Positions 36,111-49,400 of a stretch of 64,000 nucleotides of DNA are shown here, one piece after another. The DNA lies in the NCBI GenBank assembly GCA_036850595.1, contig CM072152.1, forward strand, positions 15,141,207 to 15,205,206. The letters run 5' to 3'. The translations under genes and the position numbers were made by a program. Numbering within the stretch: position 1 is the stretch's first letter; the number at the start of each line of letters is the position of its first letter. The notes under the pieces are model-generated. The model made no database searches. It saw only the letters and a list, made by a program, of their open reading frames with translations, and had not been told where the DNA came from. Source of the DNA: Rhyacichthys aspro. Its lineage: Eukaryota > Chordata > Actinopteri > Gobiiformes > Rhyacichthyidae.

Positions 36111-39100
36111 GCACCACTCACAAGTCCCACCCCACCGGCGCGGACTGCAAAGTGCACAGAGGAGAATTCACTGGCACCATGTGAACACACCACACTGGGA
36201 ATGTTTACTGTGTGAAAAAACACACGTTTGTTTTTGTTCATTAGGTCTACTTTGTTTATTCATCGCGAGAAGCCTGAAAAAAAAATCGGTTGAGGATAAC
36301 CAGACATTTCTGTGTCATGGACCCAGTGATGTAAATTTAATGCCTTCTTAATGAATAATTAATAACATTTTTGTATAAAATTGATCTTAGTTCTTGTGGG
36401 TCTCCATCTCACACAGTCCTGTGTCACTTTATCAAGGCATCCTCTATTCCTAAATTTACTGGTTGAATCTCCACGTGACACCAGACACCTGTCTTTAATC
36501 TGATTTAAATGTAACATCCAGTAGTAGTCCTATATAACATAAAAAATGTGGGTTGTCAAAAAAACTCCAGATTCAAGGACTCAATCCCAGCTAAAATAAT
36601 CAGAAACACCCCTTGTTTCTAGACTAGAAACTGCACGTATTTGAGACGATATGACTAACTCTGACCTTAGTTCAGCACATGTCCACATGTCAGCAGATGA
36701 CAACAGACACACATGTACTAGTGTAGGAGGGGTGCTTGTCTGAGACCTGTCACTTATGTGGATGTTTCCCTCCCTCCTCTCAGAGGGGAGCAGTGAAATG
36801 ACAGCATTTCATCATTTTGTGTTTGAGCTGTGCTTTGAGAGCTGCCTGACTGTCTCTTCATTCATTCTGTAGCTCCACAGAAAATGGCATCATTTCTCTG
36901 AGGTGATGAAGACTGTCCCAGACAGATGCTACGTACAGATTATCACTTCAGACCTCAAGCAAATCAGATAAAATTACACATGTGCTGACACTTTCAAGGC
37001 AGCTCACACTGGGTAATCTCATTGTCCTCCACATATGATATAAGATGCCCTTGATATACAGGAGCAGGCTATATGCTTAAAATAACTGCTGCTATGTTTG
37101 GACTTCAAAGTCACCCATGAAACAGTCTTGTATCTTGTATAACATCACAGACACCATGCCCTAATGAGAAACCTGAACAGTGTATGACCCTGATTCACAA
37201 AGCATGTATTTACATGTCTATGCACTATTTCCAGTAAGTTCATTTTACTGCTAACTCACAGAAAATATCCAGGACTTTAGAATGGTCAATTCTCTGCAAA
37301 CGAAAGGCATAAAGTTGCTTCAGTAGTAGCTCTGTGTGTTTAGTTGAAACCGGCAATCATATTTCCCACCATTAACCTGCAGTGCTTGTGGCACGGTTTC
37401 CATGGCAACAGCTCCCTCCCAGGAAAGGCGATGCAGCATATCCAGGGTTTATTAGATCTCCGATCACACATGGCCATCTGGGAGAAGCAGTCACACAAAA
37501 ACGTATGTCCCGCTCTTTACCTTTCACCAGCCTCTCATCTTTGTGCCGCACTGCACTCATTCTTTGGCCGTCACTGTGAGTGTCCACTGAGCTCAGAGGT
37601 GGTCAGATACATATATTCTTGTATACCATAGGACAAAATGACCAAAGTGAAATGGCAGAATGTTATTGTTAGTGGTCCACTCCAGCTGGAGATTTCAACT
37701 GACACAATACAATATTTGCCAAATCTTCTTTTACTGAGACTACAATGACGCAGTCACCTCCACCATGCAGAAAAACTGCAGATGTTTACAATCACTCACA
37801 AACACACTTCCCTAACCATGACAAAACCACCGCTACTGACAGAAAAACTACAAAAAGAAAACAAAAAGGAAATGCTGTTATTCCCCTGTATAAATGTCTC
37901 TGTTTGGATGCAAAACAAACAAAACAAAATCATTATCTTCAGATGAAAGAAAGAAGGACAAACACCACTGAATAATCCACACAAAACTGGTTCAGCAGTC
38001 CCTCATCATCCAATCAGAAAATATTACGTGCGTCTCAAAGGTCAAACGCATTGTGAGGCTGTTGTGTTAGATTGTTACAGAGTGAACAGGTGTGTTTTCC
38101 TATTCATTCTTTCCCCTGCAAACCTTATCCCTGCAAAAGGATTTTCTCTTCAACATCCACAATCATTTCCTGGAGTTCACATAGATTTATTGTTTTAATA
38201 CAGACTCTAACCTTTTGAACATCCAGTGTCCATAGCTGCAGTGGCGTTCCTTGTTTACATCCCATCCTAGAGTCTTTCTCAAGGTGAATGTGGTGTGTAA
38301 TGTCTCATCTGAAGGGGTTTTAATAGCCTCAGAGGTGACCAGGTCCTGATGCTTGTTACACATGTCACTTCCCATTACACTCCACATTAGAGGCTGCCAC
38401 TCTGCAGCCAATAACAGGCACTTAACAACAAAATCAACAGATCCTCTTATAATTGCTCCTGAGCAAAGCAATTTAGCTGAGGCTCTTGGGGATTACTTTT
38501 TATTTGAATTTCCCAAATACGGACCTTGTTCAATTTGTTTTGGCCCAAATTTAAAACACTTTCCGAAATGATTCCTGCGACTTTGAAACTTGATTGTACT
38601 CATTCGCTTTATTTAAGTAATGCAGTTTGTTTTCCCTTGTGTGAATCTGCTGATAGTGTTTCAGAAAGAAACATTATGATTGATTACACATGTGAAATGA
38701 AAAAATTCAAAAATATGTCAAACTTCTTCTTTCTTTTGCTTGCTTTTATAATATAGGGTTGGAAAGCTTTTGAAAGACCATGTGGTTTCTGTCAGTTATA
38801 GCAACACAAGAGGTTTTTGCAAAGCACCGCGGCAGCAAAGGTCAAAGCAGTGACCTCTAATGGTTCCAGTGTCAGCTAAATGATATGGCTGTTTGTCACT
38901 GGTTTGAGCTAAACTCGTATTATCAGTGCAATATGCTGCATGTACTGTCTTATATAACGTATTTTAGTGTGGCTGTTCCGCTATGTGTACAGATGTACTA
39001 GAGTAAGCACGGCAATTTTTAAGACCCTCAGACCTTAAGGGTGAAGATTTCTGTGTGTCTATTAGCAGAAGAAATTTTGCTTCTCAGGCTGTTTTGTGCT

Positions 39101-41193
39101 CAGAGAATTGGGAAGTGAGTGTCTGGCCCCATCCTCCATCCTCATCCTCTTAAGCCTCCTCCCCTCCTGCACCAGCTGAACAAAGACAACTGCTCTTTGT
39201 TAGCAACATGCTCTGTCTGAGTTCAAATGTGTTTTTATACTCATGCCGCTGACGGAGATAGTGCTACAGCTGCGAACGGGAGGAAATAATCCTGGAGATA
39301 ATGTTCGGCCTTGTGCCCACTAGCTCTCTGTGTAAAGAATCAGCAGCTTTTTCAGACACTTTCAATAGAGGCAGTTTGAGAGCACAGCTGCCTCGAAAAA
39401 GCACGTTACCCTGCACCTTTTCTTTGTTCAGAACACTCCACCTTTTTGTTCTCATCTCTGGTGCTTCAACTTGAAAATATCAAAGTATTTTCTTTTTTTC
39501 TAAGGGGAAGTGTTGTACTTTTCCTGTCATGGTGAGATGAGATGTTGTCAGAGGCATCGCACTCAAGCAAAGCACTTTCATCCCTGTGGCCTGAGCACAA
39601 GGCTTGAGTTATAGCATGACAGGCAGTGGTTGAGATGTATGGAAATCAGCCAGGTGGGTAAAAACATATTAGAGTAATAAGAGGCTTGGGGAAAGAGGAT
39701 TTGCATGAAGAGGAGGAGATGTGAAGTGAGGAAGAGTGATGGAATTTTCTACCTCTTGTGTCCCGCCCCCTTTCCAAACCCATGTACTAGGACTGATGGG
39801 TAGAAGTAGGCGGCTGGGTGTTGATGGAGTGCTCACCAGTCGGTTCTCGAGGGGTATTATTTTGGGGTAGGAGGGGGCTGGGTGGCCTCTTTTAGTTGCT
39901 ATCAAACACTTCTTTGTCTGCATTTTTGTATTTTTGCACCTCGTTGTAAAATGCTGACTGCCGTGCCAATCTATTGTATGCTCTCCCACTCTATTTAGCA
40001 GAGTGGAAATTGTCTAGAAATTAATATTTGATGAGTGTTGTCCTACACATCATTACACGTGTGCACAGTGTGAAAGAACACCCCCCTAAAGGATAAATCC
40101 TCTGGACTGTTAAAGTCACTTGGTGAATGGGATAATTTAGCTCCATTTCCTGGCTGACTAATATCTATAGATGGAGAGTTAAAGAGTGTGAAGGCGGTGG
40201 GCAGCTATTAGCCCTTATAAATCAGACTGAAGCTTGAGAAGAAATGAGATTCAGAGAAAGAGAGGCTGGGTGTAGCCAAGGACAGACACACTCTTCACCC
40301 GAATGTACCTGAAAGAATCATTTGACGCAAACTAAATGGAAATAGAGTGAGGGTATAATTAAGACAAGCAGCTTAATTAACAAATCAATACTTGCCCTCA
40401 GCTGCATTCATGTACACGGAATGTTGAGAACTGTCTATTCAGCAAAAAGGAATTATTTTTACTCAGGAATATAAATGTAAAAAGTCAGAGGTGTGTCTAT
40501 TACAGTGATTCATAGACTGTTTGTTGGCTCTACGTCAGCCTCAGGACTAATTGTTGCTGCAGTAATTGGTATTCCCAGTGGATGTCGGAAAGAGCATCAT
40601 TAGGTCAAATCAACAAAGATGGCTCTTCAAAGAGACTCGTGGAGGGTTGCTACTTTAATGGAGTCTCATTACATGCGAATGATTAGTGAGTAGGATTTTT
40701 TGGTAAACAAACACGAGCTAACTCCCACTTTCAGTTTTGCAAAGGTCAATACAAGCATAAACCTTCGCCAATGGTGTAATTTAATGACAAAGTAGAGAAA
40801 GGCACAATGAGCCAAGGTTTCACAAACACTAAATACTTATTTTTTGGTGTCAAGTGCTATATTCACCTGTGAGCACGTAGCTAAGCAACACTGTCTCCTA
40901 CTAACTACTGTCCAGTGCCTGTGTGAATGTGTCATTGTACATTTATGTGGCTCACAAATGGAATCACTTCTCCTGAGGATCAACCCTACAATCAAATAGA
41001 TGGCCTGTGCAGGTGTGTCATTGCCATGGCAACCGTAGCACCCTGCTTTCTTTCCCAGAAGCACAAACACTGATTGATCACTGGAAGGTTCACCTAAGGT
41101 TTCCCAGTACTCACCTTGAATGCAACCAGTCGAAGTTTTTACTGCATGACAAATACATTTATGCTTCTAAAGATTTTGCTTTAAAATCCAAAA

Positions 41194-41367
41194 TCATGAG
41201 GCTGATGGTTGGGATGCTAGGAAAGCTTGTTTTGACGATATGGTAAAGCAGTTTCCTTCTTGTTTTTCATTAATTTTGTGAAAATCATAGTTTGGTAAGT
41301 TAATGATAAGACGCAGGTTATATTCTGTACATGTCCACATAGTAATAATGTTTTAGGCGTACATGAG
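41194..41367 (+). repeat. Dispersed repeat, copy A (inverted partner at 44,901-45,079)
   Basis: Reads nearly base for base as the reverse complement of 44,901-45,079, from TCATGAGGCTGATGGTTGGG through CATAGTTTGGTAAGTTA to TTTTAGGCGTACATGAG. A part of it (41,212-41,250) is repeated in direct orientation at 41,372-41,411. No coding potential; family not recognised. Confidence 0.75.
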
Positions 41368-41371
41368 TGAC

Positions 41372-41411
41372 GGATGCTAGTAAAGCTTGTTTTGACGGTA
41401 CAGTAAAGCAG
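41372..41411 (+). repeat. Partial direct duplicate of copy A
   Basis: GGATGCTAGTAAAGCTTGTT and the following 20 bases repeat 41,212-41,250 with a few substitutions, so the first part of the dispersed repeat is present twice, 160 bp apart. Confidence 0.7.
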
Positions 41412-44107
41412 TAAATACAGCAATGCTTGAAACTGATTCACATTTGAACCCCTGCGTTGATACATAACTTTTTCAATGCTAAAAAACATCTTTCCAACCA
41501 ACTCCTCCTCCCATGTGACAGCAGCTGTATGGGCAGTGGGAGAGTGATGCTGACATGTAATCTACTGTAGCGGGGTAACAGACACGGGACTGTCTATTCT
41601 GTATGAGCAAGGCGTGTCAGCACTGTGTCGGACATTTCCCCAGGGTGCTTTTGGAAAAGGAGACAGAGAGAGACACTAAAACATCCATGTCTGTGTCGTT
41701 AAATCCTATTGAGCACGAGAACAAGGGAAAGTGGGAGGCCACAAATTAGAAATGAGAGAGTTAATTAAATCCTATTGGGCATGTATTTAGCGAGTGATTC
41801 ATTGGCACAAAATAAAGTGTTACATCTCTGGGATAAATGTTAGCGGCTGATGTGCAAGGTTTTCTCTTGTGCATTGTTATTTCTAGAGACTTTAAGGCTG
41901 TCAGAGATTTTTTTCACTTTCCTGCTTCACAGACATCCTCTACATTCAGCAAATGTCAACAATAAGCTTTGAACAACTTTCTATCACAGGGTATGCAGCT
42001 AACTAACTAAGCACTACAGAAAGATTGTCCTCAATAAGAACATAGTACCATTTTTGAATAGGGAAACAGGCCCTACATTCAGATGTAGGTGTAACTTTTT
42101 TGCAGCATTCTTCACCCTATAGTTTTTTTTTACCTCTCACTTTGCTGTAAAGCCAATTAGTCAGATGGATGTGCAGTATTATCTTCAGTTTGGCTCACCT
42201 CCAGCTCAGAGGCACATTGCTCCACCGCTGTCCAAAATGCTCCGATAAAATCAGTAATAAAGAAGCTACTGTGATGATAGTTCTGCCACCACAGCAGCTA
42301 CGGAGGAAGAAGCAAAGGTTACTTATACAGTGTGCTGCTGTATATACTCTAATCTCATCATATTGCTTCATTCCATTCAAAATGGGAGCTGCATTGAGTC
42401 ATAAACAAACTGCTCCTACAGCCTCTAAAAATACCTCTGTTCTATGTTCCTATTTCTATTTCAGAGTTCAGATGTTTGCCCTCATCTAATACTAAAAAGA
42501 AAAATGTATTTAAAATCTACATTTACAAAACACACATCTATCAGCCTTATTTTTGGAGATAACCACTTCATAAAAGATGAATCTTCTATGTGAACAAACT
42601 AATATTAAAAAGATGTCTTTATTAATGGTTGTTTTTAGCTGTTCCATTTAAAATGTAAAAGTTTGTTTGAAACAAATGCAATGTAGACTTTTTATTCATA
42701 CATTTTTTATATAGAGTGCTTTTTTAAGATCCCCGTTCTGGTTGGTTTTCCACTGATGGTAAAGGTGAATGCAGTCTCTGGAACCTGTGCCCTAAAAATG
42801 ACAATTATTTGTAATGAATGTGTGAAATCAGTTTGCTCTGAATAAACAGACAGTCATTAAAATGGCCTCACACTGTGCTTTTAGAATGATAAACAGAAGC
42901 CACAGCAAGTGTCATATTTTCATTTATTAATTTGGGGGCTTAGTGTCAGAAGATGTTTACTAACTTACTGAAATATATTGAAAAGATATTTTTACAGGTA
43001 CAATTGTCAATATGACAGGTTATTTAAAATGTATTATATAAACAAGTTTAATGTTTCCAAATGCACACGGTGATTAAATCCATAGATCAACTAAATCCAT
43101 ATCTATCCTTCTGACAGTGGAAGAAGCCATGTACCATGCTTTACTGGAGTATTTTTAAAACCAATCCATGTAATATATTTGTCTCATTGTCGTCTGTTTT
43201 TAGTAAATTAAACAAAAAAAGTCCCACGTCCACACTCTCCCTGTCCCAGTGTATGTGACACTCCGGGACATGGTGAGTGTCTTTGTCTCTTTAAACCACG
43301 GCCCATTCACCCCTCAGCTGCACGTCATGAACATGTAGGACAGATGTTCACTTCCAGGGACGCCCCAGTGGAGCATGGGAACTCGTGTGGAGGCTCGCCT
43401 ACTTGGGCTCATGCCGGTGTTCTCACACATCCACCATGTTGATGCACACTGCCGGGCCACTCACCCGTGAGACTGAGGCAGGGGGGTGGTGTGTAGATGC
43501 CCTCTTCCACGTCCTATTGATGCCATGAAGAGCCCAGGCTAGAGGTCAACCCTTCAGATGTGGAGGGGTCAAAACTCAGCTCATGAATATGGAAGCACAA
43601 GACTCAGGGGACCATCTGGTCGCCTCTATAGGAATCCAAACAAATGAGCCTGCTGAGAGGCTGCAGAATTAGTGTAATTAATGTGGCTTTCCCAGGGCTT
43701 CGAGGAGTGTTACTCCCGGCTTGGTTCCCCTTTGCACCCGCTGTGTCTGCAGGTGGGTCACATCCAAATGAGCTCAAAATGTAATGCATGAACCCCACTG
43801 TAAACTCACATGTGACGTCTGCGCTTAATGTCACAAGTGTACAAAGAACAAAGATAATATTAACTAGCCATTCCTGATCAAAAATCTACCTAAAGCAATA
43901 CATCATGACAGGGATAAGAGAATATATTACTAAAACATTTTGTGTGAAAACTTCTAATAATCTAATTATTATTGTTTTTAAGCTCTTTATAACATATTAT
44001 TCATTCACTCATCTTCAACTACTTATTAACATTAGCATCATTGTTATGTTCAGACACAAACATCAGTGTTCCAGTCCTGGTTCTGGATTATAGAATGTAA
44101 GAAATAC

Positions 44108-44230
44108 TGTACATACAAACCCATTAAAAAAATATATATAATTCACCTAATGTAAAATATAATAATAACACAAGTAATGATTTGCAATTCTTATAAAACA
44201 CTTTTCAAACCATTGGGACAGGGGTTATTT
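44108..44230 (+). mobile_element. Degraded copy of the same fish repeat family
   Basis: The stretch ACAAACCC ... TAATGTAAAATATAATAATAAC ... AATGATTTGCAATTC ... CATTGGGACAGGGG resembles the end region of the element at 3,528-3,993, with many changes. Boundaries are approximate. Confidence 0.35.
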
Positions 44231-44900
44231 TCCTTTTCCAGCCTTGTTTGAGATGGAAATAAAATATTCTTCTTTTCACAACCCAGCTTGGACATATTAA
44301 CAAACCCCTGAGACTTCCATATCTTTAGTCGTAACTAAATCAATCCACAATTATAAACCTTTTGAACCTTAGTTAGTGGATAAAAGGCATATGTATGGGA
44401 GGGTAGAGCCTGGAGCCTGGCTGTCAGGCAGAGTGGCACTAAAGACTCAGGGCATGAATAAATCACCTCAGTTTGACCCATTTAAATACCAAATGGAAGC
44501 ACACTCTCCACTGGGGAACCACGGACATGCTTGAACACGCTGCTTCGTATCCATGATGGAGACAGGATGCCACTGGCAGACATTGGGACAAGATTGGTCA
44601 CAGCACACTGAAAACAACACAATGGTTTTGGTGTGCTTCTGGGGTGAATGCATTGCCCTTGGCTTCGTTCCCAATGAACACAGACGTCCCAGACTCTGGC
44701 CCAAGGTGCACAGTAATCTAATGATGCTGTAACCTTGCTGTGAACTCAACAATTCTCAACTGCAGAGTCAAAGGAAATACTCAGTCATGCCTATCATTGT
44801 AATTTTGGTTTTCTGCATCCCACACCATCATGTTTTCAGACTCCAAAATCAAAAATACCAGTCTCTATTTGCTTAATACAGCTATGTCTAGACAGTTTGG

Positions 44901-45079
44901 CTCATGTACGCCTAAAACATTATTACTATGTGGACATGTACAGAATATAACCTGCCTGTTATCAATATTGTAACTTGCCAAACTATGATTTTCACAAAAT
45001 TAATGAAAAACAAGAAGGGAACTGCTTTACTGTATCGTCAAAACAAGCTTTACTAGCATCCCAACCATCAGACTCATGA
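44901..45079 (-). repeat. Dispersed repeat, copy B (inverted partner of 41,194-41,367)
   Basis: Starts CTCATGTACGCCTAAAACAT and ends near GCATCCCAACCATCAGACTC, the reverse complement of copy A with scattered substitutions and short indels in the middle (around 44,955-44,985). Confidence 0.75.
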
Positions 45080-45640
45080 ATTTTTTTAATTTATTTTTTA
45101 AAGATCTTAAAGCCAATAAACAGAAACAGTGCTTTTAACTTCTTGAAATGTCACGATTACCCTGTTTGTGTTATAGCCAACCACAATATCAAATAGGTAC
45201 ATTATATTGTTGCCCTGTACCATCTGCAAGACCATCCCAAACAAGAGGTTGTTTACAGCCAACACCAATATTATATGTTTATCCTGGATTCCTGTTACCT
45301 CCTTCTAGCTGATGTGGACATTAACTCCCTGATGAAGAGGCCTTGAACACACCGTGCCCCGCTCCATACTGTGATGAGTAAGTGGATGGGTCCATGCAGA
45401 GTCTTGAGCTCTGACTAAGTCTTTGAGTGCATCCGAGGCAGCACTGTTGAAAGCCCCCAGATGGCAGAGAAACAATGACTCATTACTGGGAATGAGTGGC
45501 CTGGGTAAAATGAGGAAGAGCACAAGGTAAAGAGGTGGTAAATGATCCTGCAGCTGTAGGAACAGGGGACGCTGCATTAGTCTTTTAATGAAGCACCGAG
45601 CGAGTACATCCTGCACAAAGCCCTCAATCATGATAGATTA

Positions 45641-45677
45641 TGTAAAAAAAAAAAAAAAAAAAAAAAAGAAAGAAAAA
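45641..45677 (+). repeat. Poly-A tract
   Basis: About 24 consecutive A followed by GAAAGAAAAATC. This could be a retroposed tail or a simple repeat; no retroposed gene is visible before it. Confidence 0.8.
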
Positions 45678-46253
45678 TCAAAGCTGTCATTTATGTTTAA
45701 TGTCGCACATGGTCAAGTCAATTTGAAATGTTGACCTTTGACCTCCACCCAAGTAACAATGTCCCTGATTGGCTTGCTTCATAAAACCTGGACGAGGTTT
45801 AATTAGTTAAATGATAATGGAGCTATGAATGGCTTCAGCTTGTGATTTATAAGCCAAACAAACATCAAATAGTGATGTCATTAGATCTCACAGTCATTAC
45901 ATTCAGTTTTGCCTGACACAAAAAAGGTCACAGCACTCACTTTTAAACTATATGAGGCTGCAAATGAATAAGTAAAAGAAATCAGAGACAAGCTTTAAAT
46001 ATGGAGGATAATACTAAGGACAAAACTGAAAGAGCTAGTCTGAAGTATTGACCATTGTTTCAAATTCAGAACACTTATTCATTCATCATTATTAAATGCA
46101 CAGTTGTCTTTTTAAATCCAGTATGAGTTGGAAACTAATGGCTTTTAAACCCAACCTCAGAAACAGAGCATTCAACTTGTAAAACCACAATAATGCATTT
46201 ATTGAAAGACTTACCACTACTATTAACATATATGCAGGTCATACAATCTATAT

Positions 46254-46479
46254 CAACCCAGTCTCAGCACAAAATGTAAAATAGTCACGTTGGTCCACAT
46301 GGTAAAACGTATACATTTCACAAAATGGGCCCGAAATTTGTGACACTGTCTATTGATGTCACGTGATGTCAGAGCTGCCGCAGACGCTGGGGAAAACATG
46401 ACGTCATGTTTGTGAAATGTATACGTTTTACCATGTGGACCAACGTGACTATTTTACATTTTGTGCTGAGACTGGGTTG
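46254..46479. mobile_element. 226-bp element with perfect 71-bp terminal inverted repeats (MITE-like)
   Basis: The left arm (46,254-46,324, starting CAACCCAGTCTCAGCAC) and the right arm (46,409-46,479) are exact reverse complements over 71 bases by direct reading. They enclose about 84 bp. The element is flanked on both sides by TCTATAT (46,247-46,253 and 46,480-46,486), which looks like a 7-bp target-site duplication. It has no coding capacity. Structure and flanks fit a non-autonomous DNA transposon that inserted recently. The superfamily is not recognised. Confidence 0.85.
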
Positions 46480-49400
46480 TCTATATACATCATTAAGTTG
46501 ATTTGCTCTTACATCACTGCAAAAGTCAGCTGACTGGCCACAATGAATAGGACTTAAGACTTAAACAGACACACCCTGAGGAGTGTACACTTTCTTGGAG
46601 TGGCCTGTCAGTCGTGTGCTTCTTCTGTGTTGCTTCACTGGGTCCACTTGATGCCTCGATAGCATCAGTCAAAGGGCCAAGATGCTGCCTTTATCAATAT
46701 TAATTTCTCCTATCCTACATTCATCTCCTCATACATATTCATCATGGCCAATTAAGGAGCTGGGAGTGCGTTTCTGCAGCTGAGATGATGAGTTGGTCTC
46801 TGAAGCAGTGTCCTAATGAATGTAAGACTGTATAAACTGTATGACTCTTACATTTTAGCTGACAGATTTATTACAGTTTTTCTTTGCAGCAAGCATATTC
46901 ATCATAGTTTTGTATTTGATTATTAAGGAGAGGTTCATCTCTGCTCTGCATTCAGACAAGACATCCTTCCATTATCTCTTATTGCACTTCTATTCACCTT
47001 TTATTTTTCTCTGGCTGTGACTTAATAATACCACAACAAAAAAATAATTTTCTTTTTTTTCTTTTTTCTTTTTTTATAAAGAAGGCAGAGTGTACATAGT
47101 TTGCCTCTTGATTGTTCTTACATTTTCTTCCATTCCTTTTTACCATCATGTCTCTTAGTCCTTCATTGTTCTCATTATTCTCTGTATTGTATTTTTTGTG
47201 AGAGTTACTTCAAAAAGAAATCCAACAAAGACCAAGCACACACATAATGGAAGACTGTTAAGGCTTTTATAAATGGTGCTTCTCAGCACTTTAACTAAAA
47301 GCATTTCTTATCCTCCTCAACAATAAATAAGATGTTTCCATTTTCTGTACTAAATTGTGCACTAAGTGTTTTTTATGTGAAGCTGCTCAGCGCTAATGTA
47401 AAGCACACATAAGAAGCAGAAGCATCTCCCCTGACACATGCCCTGTGCAGGTTTAATGCAGGAAACATGCTCCTGGGAGACTTCTGCACATTTAACTTTG
47501 TCTTTCTTATTCTTTAACACTGTTGTGATTCATACAATGTGCCATTCTTCCTCTTCCTCAATGGCTTCCCATAGGATCAACATTTAACAACTAAAAAGCA
47601 GATGGTTCATAAGTAGTGATGATGCAATAGAAATACTTACCAGAATATCCTACAAATGTAATTAATGTGAACTTTAAATTAACTACATTGATGCTGAGCT
47701 GAAGACTTACAAATGTGTTGAACAGAGATGTTGAGAGGAATCAAAGAGACAACTGTCTCTGTTTTTCACTGCGCTCTCTGCTGTCAACTCATTTGGTTAT
47801 TTTTTTAAGTAAAACCCTCATAGAGCCCCTTGATAATAATCCACTTTATGTAAGATCTCATTCAAAAAGCAGACATTTCCTTGAGGCTCCTTCCTCTTTT
47901 TTCTGTGGTAAAAATATACAACAGTTATGCTTCAAAGAAGATCCCTTGAGAATTTAAAATGTAGACTTGATACAAATTTATTCTACCATACAGTGCTGGT
48001 GAGGGCATTTTATCTACTGAATTTGTTGGAGCGTACCCTCTACCTCCATGAGCATGGCTCAGTGTGCCCTATTCCCTGACTGCTGCAGTGGTCTGCAGTG
48101 GATAAGGCCTGTCCACAGCTCTCCTCTTCTCACCACCCACCAGCTCATTTCACTAAATGGCTCCTACAGGGCAGTTCACAGCATGTTCTTGTCTCCTTCA
48201 CTGTTTTTATTTACTCAGCCGTGACTTCAACAGAAAAATATGTTGTCTTGCTGGTACCTTAAAGTCTGTTTTTAGATATGATAAGAGTAAGTGATGTTTT
48301 ACAATTTGGAATTTCCCTCATCTTCAGGTACTATCATTCTTATCTTCTAATGCTAATATTCTTGTCCAGGGTCTTCCAATCATAGAAAGCTGTTGACGAT
48401 AGAAGCTAATTTAAACAGTCAAAAAGGCACAGCCCAAGACCTTGAATAGTATAAATAAACTGTGCTGAGCAGGACATCCTCTAATAATACTGTGTACAAT
48501 GTGCTACAGTGACTATAGAGACAGACCGCTGGCGTTCATGGTACTTTATACAACATTTTAACCATAAACCCCTGAAGTATACTGTTCCCATCATATTTAT
48601 GCAAGCATTTGTCATTTATTTACATGAATGCACGCATAGGAGGTAAAACAAAATGTGCCATGTGTGGCTGTATTGCATCTGTAACATAACACATTCATCA
48701 AACTCATTTATCTAGTTAAATAGTTTAAAGAATAAGACATCCAGCAATTCCTAGTGCAATCAATCTTTTTTTTTCCTACATTATAATAACTGAGAAGAAA
48801 ATGAGTTTAACAAGAACTCTCATATTCTTCCATTATGCCAATGTCTCCAAAGAGCACATATTTGTAAAGTTTGATTTTCTGAGCTACTCATTTGTTCTGC
48901 AGTGGGGAAAAAAACTCTCAACTTTTTTGGGGGTTGTAATGAGCCCTATGTATCTATATTATCACCAAAGTCAAAGTTAATAGCCGTGGTATCAGGAGGC
49001 ACTGAAGAACCCATCTGTATGACAACAGCAGAGAAGGTGAAGAGATACTCCACAGTGGGTTTGGATGCACCCCTGCAACAGATGTTCCACCTCTGCTTGC
49101 TGCTGGTCCTGGGACAGTTTCCATCTGGTCACTGTGACCTTGAAAAAATGTTTGGAACAGCAAGGTGGCACAGTGCACACAAACTTTGACCTTGAATAAA
49201 AAGACTCTAGTTGGGACCCAGTGGCAGAAAGCATTGCCCTGCTGAGGCGTCCTTGAACAAACTGGGGTCTGTGCTAAGCTTCATGTGCAGTTTAAAGCAG
49301 CTGTAAAGAGCCTTTGTTATACTCACAAGTTTTATATTAAGTTGTGAATGCTTCATTATCCATTGTCCATAACAACAAACTGGTTCAAAGTATCTGTAAC

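Noticed and set aside
35195..36241. Short frames in the CpG-richer region upstream of lrrn1 as a separate gene
   Set aside because: All are under 85 codons with no conserved pattern; a noncoding first exon and promoter of lrrn1 explain the composition better.
45305..45631. A 108-codon minus-strand frame before the poly-A tract
   Set aside because: Considered as a retroposed gene, but the poly-A tract is on the plus strand and the translation resembles no known protein.
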